DNA from: Microbacterium sp. BH-3-3-3 | Lineage (GTDB): Bacteria; Actinomycetota; Actinomycetes; Actinomycetales; Microbacteriaceae | Reading direction: 5' to 3' | Length of the DNA stretch: 64,000 nucleotides | NCBI RefSeq assembly: GCF_001792815.1 | Contig: NZ_CP017674.1 | Location: 62,001-126,000 of the forward strand | Shown here: piece by piece, positions 26,542 to 33,801 of the stretch | Numbering within the stretch: position 1 is the stretch's first letter | How the letters are laid out: the number at the start of each line of letters is the position of its first letter | Made by a program: the position numbers and the translations under genes | The notes under the pieces: generated by a model | Seen by the model: only the letters and a program-made list of their open reading frames with translations | Told to the model about the DNA's origin: nothing | Database searches by the model: none

Positions 26542-27027
26542 TTACGCCGCGAGGTGCGCGAACAGGAACCAGCGGTCCTTGTCGAGACCGCGCTTGATCT
26601 CGATGGCGACGTCCTGGCTGGTCATGTCGAGCTCGTCGAGGCCCTCGATGGCGGCTTCGATGTCGAGCAGGACGGCGTCGATGTCGGCGATGACGGCGCG
26701 GATGACGACGTCGGACTGCGCGAAGCCGGCGGGGACCTCGGTGGCCTTCGCCTTGGCCGCGACCGTCGACAGGCGCGCGTCGACGGGCAGGCCCAGGGCG
26801 ACGATGCGCTCGGCGGCCAGGTCGGCCCAATCCTGCGCGTGAGCCACGACCGTGTCGAGCAGCTCGTGCACGCCGATGAAGTTGGAGCCGCGGACGTGCC
26901 AGTGCGCCTGCTTGCCGTTGACGACGAGCGCCTCGAGGCCGATCACGACGGGGGACAGGAACTGCGCGGTGCCGGACGCCATGGTGGAGTCGACGGTGGT
27001 GGCGGCGGGGGTGTGAACGGTGCTCAT
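26542..27027 (-). CDS. dps: Dps-family DNA-binding/ferroxidase protein
   Basis: Dps forms a dodecamer that oxidises and stores iron and shields DNA under stress. The 161-residue protein has the intersubunit ferroxidase site in KQAHWHVRGSNFIGVHELLD (His and Asp) and in AQDWADLAAERIVALG (Asp/Glu). The helical bundle continues to the C-terminus, which lacks the lysine-rich tail used for DNA binding by some members. GGAGCAAAC precedes the ATG. A degenerate DtxR/IdeR-like box (27127-27144) lies upstream. Confidence 0.95.
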   Translation of the reverse strand: MSTVHTPAATTVDSTMASGTAQFLSPVVIGLEALVVNGKQAHWHVRGSNFIGVHELLDTVVAHAQDWADLAAERIVALGLPVDARLSTVAAKAKATEVPAGFAQSDVVIRAVIADIDAVLLDIEAAIEGLDELDMTSQDVAIEIKRGLDKDRWFLFAHLAA

Positions 27028-27137
27028 GTTTGCTCCTTAGGCGACGTTCGAAGTCTCGATGGATGCAACGCTACTCACTCGCGGACATTCCGCAAGCAAG
27101 ATGAGGCTCGGCTAAATACCTGATGAATAGGCAATCC

Positions 27138-28370
27138 TCACCTATGCTCCCGCCTCCTCGTCGCGAGCGCGAGCCCCGCTCCCACGGTTCCGGCCGCCAC
27201 GAGCGCGACGGCGGCGAGCGGGTCCGTGCCACGCCCCGTCCGGGGCAGCGCATCGCCGGGCGATCGGGGCGAGTCCGGGTCGGCGCCCTCGACGTACTCG
27301 CTGAGCCGCACGACGGGCGTGGCGCTCGTCGCCGCCCGTCGCATGTCGTTGCCCGCCGCGGCATCCATCCGCACGCCGATCGCGATGCGCACCGTTCCGC
27401 CGACGGGGATGACGGCGCTGCGCCATTCGGCGCCCGGCGCGACCGTCTGATCGTCGACGGCGAGTCGCAGGGCCCCCGCCAAGGTGGGGCGCGTCCCGTC
27501 GGCGCCCGGGAGGTCGAGGCGAACCGCAGCGCGAGCGGGATCGCTGCTGACGTTGCGGATCCACACGGGCGTGGTGAGCGTGATTCCCGGTGCGAGACGG
27601 CCGAGGTCGTCGATCGGATCGAGCGAGCCGTCGGAGACGAATCGGATGCCATCGGCGCTGAGCTGCAGGTTGCCCTCCGCCGCGTCGCGGGAGGCAGCCG
27701 CCGAGGACAGAGTCCCCGGCTCGCCGGCTCTCGCGGGCGCCGGAGTGAGAAAGGGAGTGAGAGCCGCGACGGCGACGAGCACGGCGAGCGTCGCCGCCGC
27801 AGCGCGCCGACGCCGGGTCCGCACCAGGTCGACGACCAGCAGCGAGATGCCGTACCCGACGATGACGATGCCCACCACCGCGACGATCGCGCCTCGGTCG
27901 TGCCCGCCCAGCAGCACACCCGGATACCCGAGGTACGGCACCGCCATGATCACCGTCCCACGAAGTTGCTCACGCTGTACGGGTGGGTCGTCGACGTCGT
28001 TGGCGTCGCCCCGGGTCACGAGCAGGCGCTCTCCGCCCGTGCTGCTCGTCGTCCCGACGACCCGGTGCGTGACGACCGCGGGGTCGCCCGAGCGGATCTG
28101 GTACGTCACGACGTCGCCGACCCGCACGTCGTCGATCGACGCGGCGCGCACCGCGATCATGGTGCCGGGCGGCATCCCGGGCTGCATGCTCCCGGTGAGC
28201 ACGGTGTAGGTCTGAGCCCCGAGCAGGTTCGGCATGACGATGGTCAGCAGCGCGAACAGCGAGAGGGCCAGGATGACGACGGTGCCGACGAGGGAACGCA
28301 CACGCGGCCAGCGGGAGCGCGGGCGGGGGTGGGCCTCGCGCGTGGAGCGTCGGGTCAGGTTCCCTGACAC
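27138..28370 (-). CDS. SipW-type signal peptidase I fused to an exported domain with LPRTG
   Basis: A 410-residue fusion. Residues 1-183 are an S26B (SipW/archaeal-type) signal peptidase: TM helix about 27-50, catalytic serine S61 in TVLTGSMQPG, H102 in VVTHRVVG, TRGDANDVDD with D122, and TM helix 161-183. Then RTRRRR and a third hydrophobic stretch ending APARA at 211-215 look like an internal signal peptide. Residues 216-372 form a beta-rich extracellular domain (GITLTTPVWIRNVSSDPARA). LPRTG at 375-379, a hydrophobic helix (384-402) and RRREHR form a sortase-type tail. The GTG at 28370 has GGAGGG upstream and overlaps the previous gene by 16 nt. Confidence 0.85.
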   Translation of the reverse strand: MSGNLTRRSTREAHPRPRSRWPRVRSLVGTVVILALSLFALLTIVMPNLLGAQTYTVLTGSMQPGMPPGTMIAVRAASIDDVRVGDVVTYQIRSGDPAVVTHRVVGTTSSTGGERLLVTRGDANDVDDPPVQREQLRGTVIMAVPYLGYPGVLLGGHDRGAIVAVVGIVIVGYGISLLVVDLVRTRRRRAAAATLAVLVAVAALTPFLTPAPARAGEPGTLSSAAASRDAAEGNLQLSADGIRFVSDGSLDPIDDLGRLAPGITLTTPVWIRNVSSDPARAAVRLDLPGADGTRPTLAGALRLAVDDQTVAPGAEWRSAVIPVGGTVRIAIGVRMDAAAGNDMRRAATSATPVVRLSEYVEGADPDSPRSPGDALPRTGRGTDPLAAVALVAAGTVGAGLALATRRREHR

Positions 28371-28855
28371 TTCAGCCCTCCGGTCAGCAGACCACCGACG
28401 AGGCTCGACAGCACCACGGGCTGTGCGTTGCTGGCCGCGGATTCCCACGCCCCGACGCGGGCTTTGACGGTCACGAGGACCGACCCTCCGGTGAGGAGCG
28501 AACCGAGGGTGAGACCGAGGTTCTCGAGCAGGGAGCCCCGCACCTCGAAGAACAGGTTCGTCTGCTGCTGGCTGAGCAAGGTGGTGCTGCTGTTGACGGT
28601 GTTCCCGACCCTGACGTCGTAACCGGTCGCGCCCGCGACACTCGCCCATTCGATTCGCGCTGCTCGGGGGTTCGATGTCACGTTCTTGCACTGGGTCACG
28701 GGTGCGGCGAGCGAGCCCGTCGACAGCGAGAACGCGGGCGCCGCGGCGGTCGACTGCCAGGCGGCCTCTGCGGGCGGAGCGGTCAGACCCCAGAGGAACG
28801 ACAGGGCGACGGCGCCGGCGATCACCGACCGGCCCCCCGGCGACAGCCCCGTCAC
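28355..28855 (-). CDS. Secreted protein with fibronectin III-like segment, SipW operon
   Basis: A 166-residue protein with an N-terminal hydrophobic segment (SVIAGAVALSFLWGL) and the start AAWQSTAAAPAFSLSTGSLA, which echoes the mature N-termini of the two upstream proteins. The middle reads RIEWASVAGATGYDVRVGN, typical of a fibronectin type III domain. Two cysteines (TQCKNV and near the C-terminus KCQGT) could form a disulphide. The GTG at 28855 overlaps the upstream stop (GTGA). Probably an export substrate of the neighbouring signal peptidase. Confidence 0.75.
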   Translation of the reverse strand: MTGLSPGGRSVIAGAVALSFLWGLTAPPAEAAWQSTAAAPAFSLSTGSLAAPVTQCKNVTSNPRAARIEWASVAGATGYDVRVGNTVNSSTTLLSQQQTNLFFEVRGSLLENLGLTLGSLLTGGSVLVTVKARVGAWESAASNAQPVVLSSLVGGLLTGGLKCQGT

Positions 28856-29367
28856 GAGAGCACCTGATCGGCCGTCACCGTCATCGACGGCGAGATGGCG
28901 GTGTTCTGCGCGGTGGACGGCGCGTCTGCCCGCAGCGTCACGCGTAGACACAGATCGACCGACTGTCCCGCCCTCAATCCCCCCGCCGGGGTGTACGAAC
29001 CCCCCGGCGGGATCACGGTGCCACTGCCGCACGCGCCGACGAACACCTGCGTCGTGACCCAGGGGGATTGCGTCGCCGGCGCGGCGCTGAGCCTCCAGCG
29101 GAGCGTCGTCCCGCTCCCCGTCGCGGTGACTCGCAGCGTCGCGGTGTCGCTCACGCCGCTCGGGTACAGCGGCTTCCACGCCGACCAGGAACCCACCCAC
29201 TGCGTCGCGAGGGCCAGGTCACCGGATGCCACGACCCCCGCGGCGAGGGGCACACGGCTCTGCCAGAACGCCTGCGCCGCGGTGGTCCCCCCGCCGAGCA
29301 CGAGGACCGTCGCCAGCATCGCTCCCCAGCGCAGCCGTCGCGGGACGCCGTCGTCACGCTGCGACAT
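28852..29367 (-). CDS. Exported protein with SipW-type signal, second in operon
   Basis: A 171-residue protein with a hydrophobic N-terminal helix (MLATVLVLGGGTTAAQA) followed directly by AFWQSRVPLAAGVVASGDLA. This matches AYWSTETALSAGTVESGDLD of the first gene almost position for position, so both belong to the alternate-signal (SipW-dependent) class. The rest is beta-rich with TLRVTATGSGTTLRWRLS and two cysteines (GACGSG, DLCLRV). It lies 13 nt after the first gene, and its stop overlaps the third. Function unknown; surface or matrix protein is inferred. Confidence 0.78.
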   Translation of the reverse strand: MSQRDDGVPRRLRWGAMLATVLVLGGGTTAAQAFWQSRVPLAAGVVASGDLALATQWVGSWSAWKPLYPSGVSDTATLRVTATGSGTTLRWRLSAAPATQSPWVTTQVFVGACGSGTVIPPGGSYTPAGGLRAGQSVDLCLRVTLRADAPSTAQNTAISPSMTVTADQVLS

Positions 29368-29380
29368 GCCGAGGCCCGTG

Positions 29381-29977
29381 TCAGGAGGTCGCCTGCGACA
29401 GCGCGAACGCCACACCGTTGAGGTCGACGGTGCTGTTGACGCCGTTTCGCTGGTCGGTGGTGGAGCGGAACGTGATGGTGAGGGTGGCGGTCACCGTCTC
29501 TTCGGTGTCGCCCGTGATGCGGTAGGTGTTCGGAGTGGTCTCGGTGCCGAGGCCCGGCACCGTCAGGTCCACGTCGAGATAGGCCGCGAGCGCACCCGTG
29601 GTGAAGTCGTCGCCGAGGGCCGCCGTGAGGTCCGCGGCGATGGTGTCACCCTCCAGCGTCACGGTCAGCGGTTGCGACAGCGTCAGCACGTCGCCCGGAA
29701 CCAGTCGCACATCGCCCAGGTCTGCCTCGTCGACGGCCGTGGCCGGCTGCAGTGCGCCCGCCAGGGTCCACGAGCCCGCCCCCAACGTCAGGTCGAGGTC
29801 TCCCGACTCCACGGTGCCGGCGCTCAACGCGGTCTCGGTCGACCAGTACGCGTACGTGCCGGCGCCACCGAGCAGGAGGGCGGTGCCGGCGGCGATGGCG
29901 AGGATCGCGACGCCTCGAGGGTGGCGCCGAACCGAACGGGTGCGGGTGGCGGGGGATGTTTCAACGGTGCGGGACAT
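29381..29977 (-). CDS. Alternate-type signal peptide protein, first in SipW operon
   Basis: A 198-residue exported protein. The basic N-terminus (SVRRHPRG) and hydrophobic core AILAIAAGTALLLGGAGTYA lead into YWSTETALSAGTVESGDLDL, the hallmark of the SipW-type alternate signal class to which TasA also belongs. The mature part is a beta sandwich (VRLVPGDVLTLSQPLTVTL, VTATLTITFRSTTDQRNG). GGAG precedes the ATG at 29977. Upstream, three phased CTACYGG repeats probably bind a regulator. In Bacillus such proteins make biofilm fibres; here the role is inferred. Confidence 0.85.
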   Translation of the reverse strand: MSRTVETSPATRTRSVRRHPRGVAILAIAAGTALLLGGAGTYAYWSTETALSAGTVESGDLDLTLGAGSWTLAGALQPATAVDEADLGDVRLVPGDVLTLSQPLTVTLEGDTIAADLTAALGDDFTTGALAAYLDVDLTVPGLGTETTPNTYRITGDTEETVTATLTITFRSTTDQRNGVNSTVDLNGVAFALSQATS

Positions 29978-30045
29978 GATGTTCTCCAGGGCGGGATGCG
30001 GCTGCGGTGCGGGACCGAACCTATGAGCGCCGCCCGTCCGCGGCG

Positions 30046-30118
30046 CTACCGGTTTCGCCTTCCCGGTAGGCGAAGCGGCGCTCGCCGGTAGTCGGGCCGT
30101 GCGTGCGGCCAGTAGTCG
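30046..30118 (-). promoter_or_regulatory. Phased CTACYGG repeats upstream of the SipW operon
   Basis: On the minus strand CGACTACTGG (30109-30118), CGACTACCGG (30085-30094) and CGCCTACCGG (30063-30072) are spaced 24 and 22 bp apart. An inverted copy CTACCGG (plus, 30046-30052) faces the last across 10 bp. Spacing near two helical turns suggests a regulator bound on one face of the DNA. The sites also lie just upstream of the divergent carbonic anhydrase gene. Confidence 0.5.
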
Positions 30119-30126
30119 CGGGTCGT

Positions 30127-30132
30127 TAGGGT
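30127..30132 (+). promoter_or_regulatory. -10 hexamer TAGGGT for the carbonic anhydrase gene (leaderless)
   Basis: TAGGGT lies 6 nt before the ATG at 30139. Confidence 0.5.
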
Positions 30133-30138
30133 CGGGCC

Positions 30139-30711
30139 ATGACCATCGCTCGCGACGCCGTCGTGCTCGCCCTTCCCGATGCCGCTCCCGAGATCGATGA
30201 CACCGCGTTCGTGGCATCCGGAGCCCGAGTCGTGGGGGACGTGCGACTGTCGACGGACGCGAGCGTCTGGTACAACGCGGTCCTGCGGGGCGACAGCGCG
30301 TCGATCACCGTCGGCGCCCGGAGCAACGTGCAGGACAACGTCTCGGTCCACGTCGACGCCGGACGCCCCGTCGTCATCGGCGCCGACGTCTCGGTCGGAC
30401 ACAACGCCGTCGTGCACGGGTGCACCATCGGCGACGGTTCGCTGATCGGGATGGGGAGCGTGATCCTCTCGGGTGCCGATATCGGTCCCGGCTGCCTCAT
30501 CGCCGGGGGAGCGGTCGTGCTCGAGGGCACCGTCGTGCCGGCGGGATCGCTCGTCGCAGGCGTTCCGGCCCGGGTGCGTCGCGTGCTGACCGACGAGGAG
30601 CGCGCGAAGATTCTGCGGAACGCCCAGACGTACGTGGCGCACACGGCTCGGCATCGCGCCGCGTCGCCGGTCACGGACCTCGATCGAGACCCGGACATGT
30701 GGACGGACTGA
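30139..30711 (+). CDS. Gamma-class carbonic anhydrase family protein
   Basis: A 190-residue left-handed beta-helix protein with hexapeptide repeats (VRLSTDASVWYNAVLRGD, ITVGARSNVQDNVSVHVD, VSVGHNAVVHGCTIGDGSLI). The three zinc histidines are visible in SVHVD, VGHNAV and VHGCT. This is the YrdA/PaaY-like gamma carbonic anhydrase group, which hydrates CO2 or is inactive depending on the member. The C-terminal helix reads LTDEERAKILRNAQTYVA. Leaderless start. Confidence 0.93.
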   Translation: MTIARDAVVLALPDAAPEIDDTAFVASGARVVGDVRLSTDASVWYNAVLRGDSASITVGARSNVQDNVSVHVDAGRPVVIGADVSVGHNAVVHGCTIGDGSLIGMGSVILSGADIGPGCLIAGGAVVLEGTVVPAGSLVAGVPARVRRVLTDEERAKILRNAQTYVAHTARHRAASPVTDLDRDPDMWTD

Positions 30712-31049
30712 CCCGGGGGAGCGAATCGACGCGTCCGACGGGTGAAGTTCCGCGGCTCTGACGGGGGTCCGCGCCGGGACTGTGGTGTCGTGGCGAGCGG
30801 TGTCGCTGTCGGCGATGCCGTCGCCGCCCGGGAGCCGCCATCTGCGCAACCGCCTCGTCCACCCGCCGTCAGTGGGTCCGTCCCGCAGCGGCGCGCGGAT
30901 CGTGGCCGCGCGGGTCGTGGCGGCGAACAGCGCTCTACGCCGCCTGCGGATTCGACGTACCCACGGAGGCGCAGGCGGGCCTCGAGCTCGATCTGTCGCT
31001 GGGCGGGTGGGCCGGCCCCGAGCAGCAGCGCGACGCGTAGTCTCGCGAG
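30712..31049. other. Intergenic stretch, possible gene remnant
   Basis: There is no intact gene in 338 bp. The plus-strand frame ending at the TAG at 31037-31039 reads like a real protein C-terminus (ACGFDVPTEAQAGLELDLSL, then GGWAGPEQQRDA), but nothing upstream in that frame looks coding. It may be a decayed gene. The promoter of the next gene (TAGTCT, 31038-31043) overlaps its stop. Confidence 0.4.
31038..31043 (+). promoter_or_regulatory. -10 hexamer TAGTCT for the gene at 31050 (leaderless)
   Basis: TAGTCT lies 6 nt before the ATG at 31050. Confidence 0.5.
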
Positions 31050-31436
31050 ATGCACATCACGACGCTCGGCCCCGACGAGGTCTTCGTGTTCGGATCGAAC
31101 GCGTCCGGGGCGCACGGCGGGGGAGCCGCGCGGTTCGCCCTGGACCGTTTCGGAGCGGTCTGGGGCCAGAGCGAGGGGCCGCAGGGGCAGGCCTACGGCA
31201 TCGACACGATGTCGGGACTCGCGGTGTTCGAGGAGCAGGCACGGCGATTCGTCGCGTTCGCGGCGGATCACCCCCACCTGCGGTTCCTGGTCACCGAGGT
31301 CGGGTGCGGGATCGCGGGATATCGACCCGCGCAGGTGGCGGGGTTCTTCGCGGGAGCCGGGCAGAACGTCGTGCTGCCGGAATCGTTCCGCGGAGACGGT
31401 CGTCGGCGATCGGATGCCGATGCGGAGAATCCCTAG
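31050..31436 (+). CDS. A1S_2505-type phage-related protein, unknown function
   Basis: A 128-residue protein with the phrases EVFVFGSNASGAHGGGAARF, YGIDTMSGLAVFEEQARRF, and FLVTEVGCGIAGYRPAQVAGFF. These match a family seen in phages and bacteria and named after A1S_2505. The fold may relate to macro domains because of the GSN...GAHGGGAA glycine loops and the GCGIAGY strand; this is inference. No other phage gene is nearby, so it stands as a lone cargo gene. Leaderless start; the tRNA-Gly gene follows on the other strand. Confidence 0.7.
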   Translation: MHITTLGPDEVFVFGSNASGAHGGGAARFALDRFGAVWGQSEGPQGQAYGIDTMSGLAVFEEQARRFVAFAADHPHLRFLVTEVGCGIAGYRPAQVAGFFAGAGQNVVLPESFRGDGRRRSDADAENP

Positions 31437-31448
31437 GCGCGGGACGGA

Positions 31449-31522
31449 TGGAGGGGCTGACGAGAATCGAACTCGCATCATCTGTTTGGAAGACAGAGGC
31501 TTTACCACTAAGCTACAGCCCC
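31449..31522 (-). tRNA. tRNA-Gly (TCC anticodon)
   Basis: Minus-strand cloverleaf: acceptor GGGGCTG paired with CAGCCCC, D-arm GCTTAGTGGTAAAGC, anticodon loop CTTCCAA with TCC, T-arm GCGAGTTCGATTCTCGT. T73 and an encoded CCA (31449-31451) follow. Confidence 0.95.
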
Positions 31523-31732
31523 GAAATCCGGCGACTCGAGGAGTCGCGGAATCGGACTTCTCTACTCTACGACACCCGTGGGAGTGCCTCCGACACCATG
31601 CGGGGACACACGTGTGCGGGCGGGTGGCTCCTCGGCATCCGGAGGACCGGCAGGAGGTGCCGCCCGCGGACGCATCCTGAGCGGATCGGACAACCCCGCC
31701 GCAGAGAAACCGGCGTGCCCAGGCCGATCGAC

Positions 31733-31738
31733 TAGACT
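31733..31738 (+). promoter_or_regulatory. -10 hexamer TAGACT upstream of tRNA-Pro
   Basis: TAGACT lies 40 bp before the tRNA-Pro 5' end. No good -35 is visible. Confidence 0.4.
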
Positions 31739-31777
31739 TTCCTCGGTCGTTTCGTCGGCGCGTGCCGCGCGTCGCCC

Positions 31778-31851
31778 CGGGGCGTAGCTCAGCTTGGTAG
31801 AGCGCCCGCTTTGGGAGCGGGAGGCCGCAGGTTCAAATCCTGTCGCCCCGA
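31778..31851 (+). tRNA. tRNA-Pro (TGG anticodon)
   Basis: Plus-strand cloverleaf: acceptor CGGGGCG paired with CGCCCCG, D-arm GCTCAGCTTGGTAGAGC, anticodon loop TTTGGGA with TGG, T-arm CAGGTTCAAATCCTG, A73. Unlike the other three tRNAs here, CCA is not encoded. It lies 73 bp before trigger factor. Confidence 0.95.
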
Positions 31852-31924
31852 CGTCACGGCCCCACAGACCACAGGCCCAATCGGCCCCCGCGTGCGCGCG
31901 GGCCACACGAGGAGAACGAACCGC

Positions 31925-33394
31925 ATGGTCAACAGCACCGTCGAGAAGCTCAGCCCCACCCGGGTCAAGCTCCACATCACGGTCTCGCCCGACGAGCTCA
32001 AGCCGAGCATCGCTCACGCCTACGAGCACATCGCGCGCGACGTGCAGATCCCCGGCTTCCGCAAGGGCAAGGTCCCCGCCCCGATCATCGATCAGCGCAT
32101 GGGCCGCGGCGCGGTCATCGAGCACGCCGTCAACGAGGGCCTCGACGGTTTCTACCGCGCGGCCGTCGACGACCAGGAACTGCGCGTCATCGGTCGCCCC
32201 AACGCCGAGATCATCGAGCTCCCCGAGCTCAAGGATTTCTCCGGTGACCTGGTCATCGACGTCGAGGTCGACGTGCGCCCCGAGTTCGACCTCCCCGCCT
32301 ACGACACCCTCACGGTGACCGTCGACGCGGTCGAGGCCGATGAGGCCGGCATCGACGCCGAGCTCGACCGCCTGCGTGCGCGCTTCGGCACGCTCGTCAC
32401 CGTCGACCGCCCCGCGACCACCGGTGACTTCGTCGAGCTCGACCTGGTCGCCACCATCGACGGCGCCGAGATCGACCGCGCCGAGGGCGTCTCGTACGAG
32501 GTCGGCTCGGGCGAGCTGCTTGAGGGCATCGACGAGGCCATCGAATCGCTCACCGCCGACGAGCAGACCACGTTCCGCTCGAAGCTGGTCGGCGGAGACC
32601 ACGCGGGCGAAGAGGCCGAGGTCGCGGTGACCATCACCGCCGTCAAGGAGCGCGAGCTCCCCGACGCCGACGACGATTTCGCGCAGATGGCGTCGGAGTT
32701 CGACACGCTCGCGGAGCTCCGCGAGTCGCTGAGCGAGCGCGTGTCGCAGCAGGCCGTGTTCACGCAGGGCTCCGCCGCGCGTGACAAGTTCATCGAGGCC
32801 CTGCTCGAGGCCGTCGACATCCCGGTTCCGCCGGCGCTCATCGAAGACGAGGTGCACACGCACCTCGAGGGCGAGAACCGCCTCGAAGACGACGAGCACC
32901 GCGCCGAGGTCACCGAGGCGAGCGAGAAGCAGTTCCGCACGCAGATGGTGCTCGACAAGATCGCCGAAGACGCCAACGTGCAGGTGTCGCAGGACGAGCT
33001 CACGCAGTACCTGATCCAGTCGGCCGCGCAGTACAACATGGCGCCGCAGGACTTCGTCAACGCGCTCCAGCAGGGCAACCAGCTGCCCGCGCTCGTCGGT
33101 GAGGTCGCCCGCAACAAGGCCCTCGCGATCGCGCTCGGCAAGGTGTCCGTCGTCGACACCAACGGCAAGGCCGTCGACCTGACCGGCTTCGTCGCCGTCG
33201 AGGGCGAAGAGCCCACCGAGGGTGACGACGAGGTCGTCGAAGAGGCTCAGGAGATCGCCGACGCCGCCGCCGACGCCGACGCCATCGTCGAGGCCGAGGA
33301 GGCTCCCGTCGAGGAGGCTCCGAAGAAGGCTCCCGCCAAGAAGCGCGCGCCCGCCAAGAAGAAGGCAGACGACAAGGCCGCCGAGAGCGAGTAA
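31925..33394 (+). CDS. tig: Trigger factor (ribosome-associated chaperone/PPIase)
   Basis: Trigger factor binds L23 at the exit tunnel and shields nascent chains. The 489-residue protein has the ribosome-binding N-domain with the signature [14 protein letters not shown] (about 41-54), the FKBP-type PPIase domain ([16 protein letters not shown], about 160-245), and the helical C-domain. The last 60 residues are an acidic then Lys/Ala-rich tail ([20 protein letters not shown]), common in actinobacteria. GAGGAG precedes the ATG at 31925. The clpP–clpP–clpX genes follow after an intergenic repeat region and a TPR gene. Confidence 0.97.
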   Translation: MVNSTVEKLSPTRVKLHITVSPDELKPSIAHAYEHIARDVQIPGFRKGKVPAPIIDQRMGRGAVIEHAVNEGLDGFYRAAVDDQELRVIGRPNAEIIELPELKDFSGDLVIDVEVDVRPEFDLPAYDTLTVTVDAVEADEAGIDAELDRLRARFGTLVTVDRPATTGDFVELDLVATIDGAEIDRAEGVSYEVGSGELLEGIDEAIESLTADEQTTFRSKLVGGDHAGEEAEVAVTITAVKERELPDADDDFAQMASEFDTLAELRESLSERVSQQAVFTQGSAARDKFIEALLEAVDIPVPPALIEDEVHTHLEGENRLEDDEHRAEVTEASEKQFRTQMVLDKIAEDANVQVSQDELTQYLIQSAAQYNMAPQDFVNALQQGNQLPALVGEVARNKALAIALGKVSVVDTNGKAVDLTGFVAVEGEEPTEGDDEVVEEAQEIADAAADADAIVEAEEAPVEEAPKKAPAKKRAPAKKKADDKAAESE

Positions 33395-33402
33395 GTCGTG
33401 AC

Positions 33403-33434
33403 GAGGGGGCGGGTGCTACGGCATCCGCCCCCTC
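33403..33434 (+). terminator. Terminator after tig
   Basis: A 14-bp stem (33403-33416 with 33421-33434, one G-U pair) with a 4-nt loop begins 8 nt after the stop codon. Confidence 0.8.
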
Positions 33435-33445
33435 TCCCGTTCCCG

Positions 33446-33519
33446 GACCCTGTTGAGTGTCCAGGACACGCCGCGCGCCGCGCGCTCTGAGCGGCGAGTC
33501 TTGGACATTCAACAGGGTC
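33446..33519. repeat. Hairpin repeat family A, copy at tig
   Basis: Arms of 29 nt (33446-33474 and 33491-33519) pair with two G-U pairs and one mismatch around a 16-nt loop. The core GTTGAGTGTCCAGGACACG is identical to the array at 51069-51605. Confidence 0.9.
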
Positions 33520-33566
33520 TTGGGCCCCGGGGCGTACGGGCGGCGCGGCGCGCGGCGCGAGGGCCG

Positions 33567-33674
33567 GAACCCGAGAGTGCGCACTCGGCCACGAACCCGA
33601 GGGTTCGCACCCCGGCGCGAACCCCCGGGGGTGCGCACCCGGGCGCGAACCCCCGGGAGTGCGCGTGCGCGCGT
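33567..33674. repeat. Degenerate 26-28-bp tandem repeat, four units
   Basis: Units start at 33567, 33593, 33619 and 33647, each beginning GAACCC and containing G-rich then GTGCGCAC-like sequence. It sits between the two family A hairpins and is not coding. Confidence 0.75.
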
Positions 33675-33704
33675 GGCGGCGCGCCCGGCGCCGACCCCGA
33701 ATGC

Positions 33705-33766
33705 TGTTGAGTGTCCAGGACGTGCCGCGCCAGCTTCGGTGATGCGGCGTGTTGTGGACACTCGAG
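33705..33766. repeat. Hairpin repeat family A, degenerate copy
   Basis: The left arm starts TGTTGAGTGTCCAGGACGTG; the right arm GCGGCGTGTTGTGGACACTC pairs with it imperfectly. It ends 36 bp before the TPR gene. Confidence 0.75.
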
Positions 33767-33801
33767 TGAGAAGGACGACGCCGAGAGGGCGGAGCGACGA
33801 C

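Larger units (their letters stand above)
33395..33801. other. Intergenic region with hairpin repeats and tandem repeats
   Basis: There is no gene in 407 bp. It holds the tig terminator, two copies of hairpin family A (33446-33519, 33705-33766) and between them a degenerate 26-28-bp tandem repeat (33567-33674). Confidence 0.85.

Noticed and set aside
31562-32899. 445-residue minus-strand open frame opposite trigger factor
   Set aside because: Trigger factor is unmistakable on the plus strand, and the frame would also run through tRNA-Pro.
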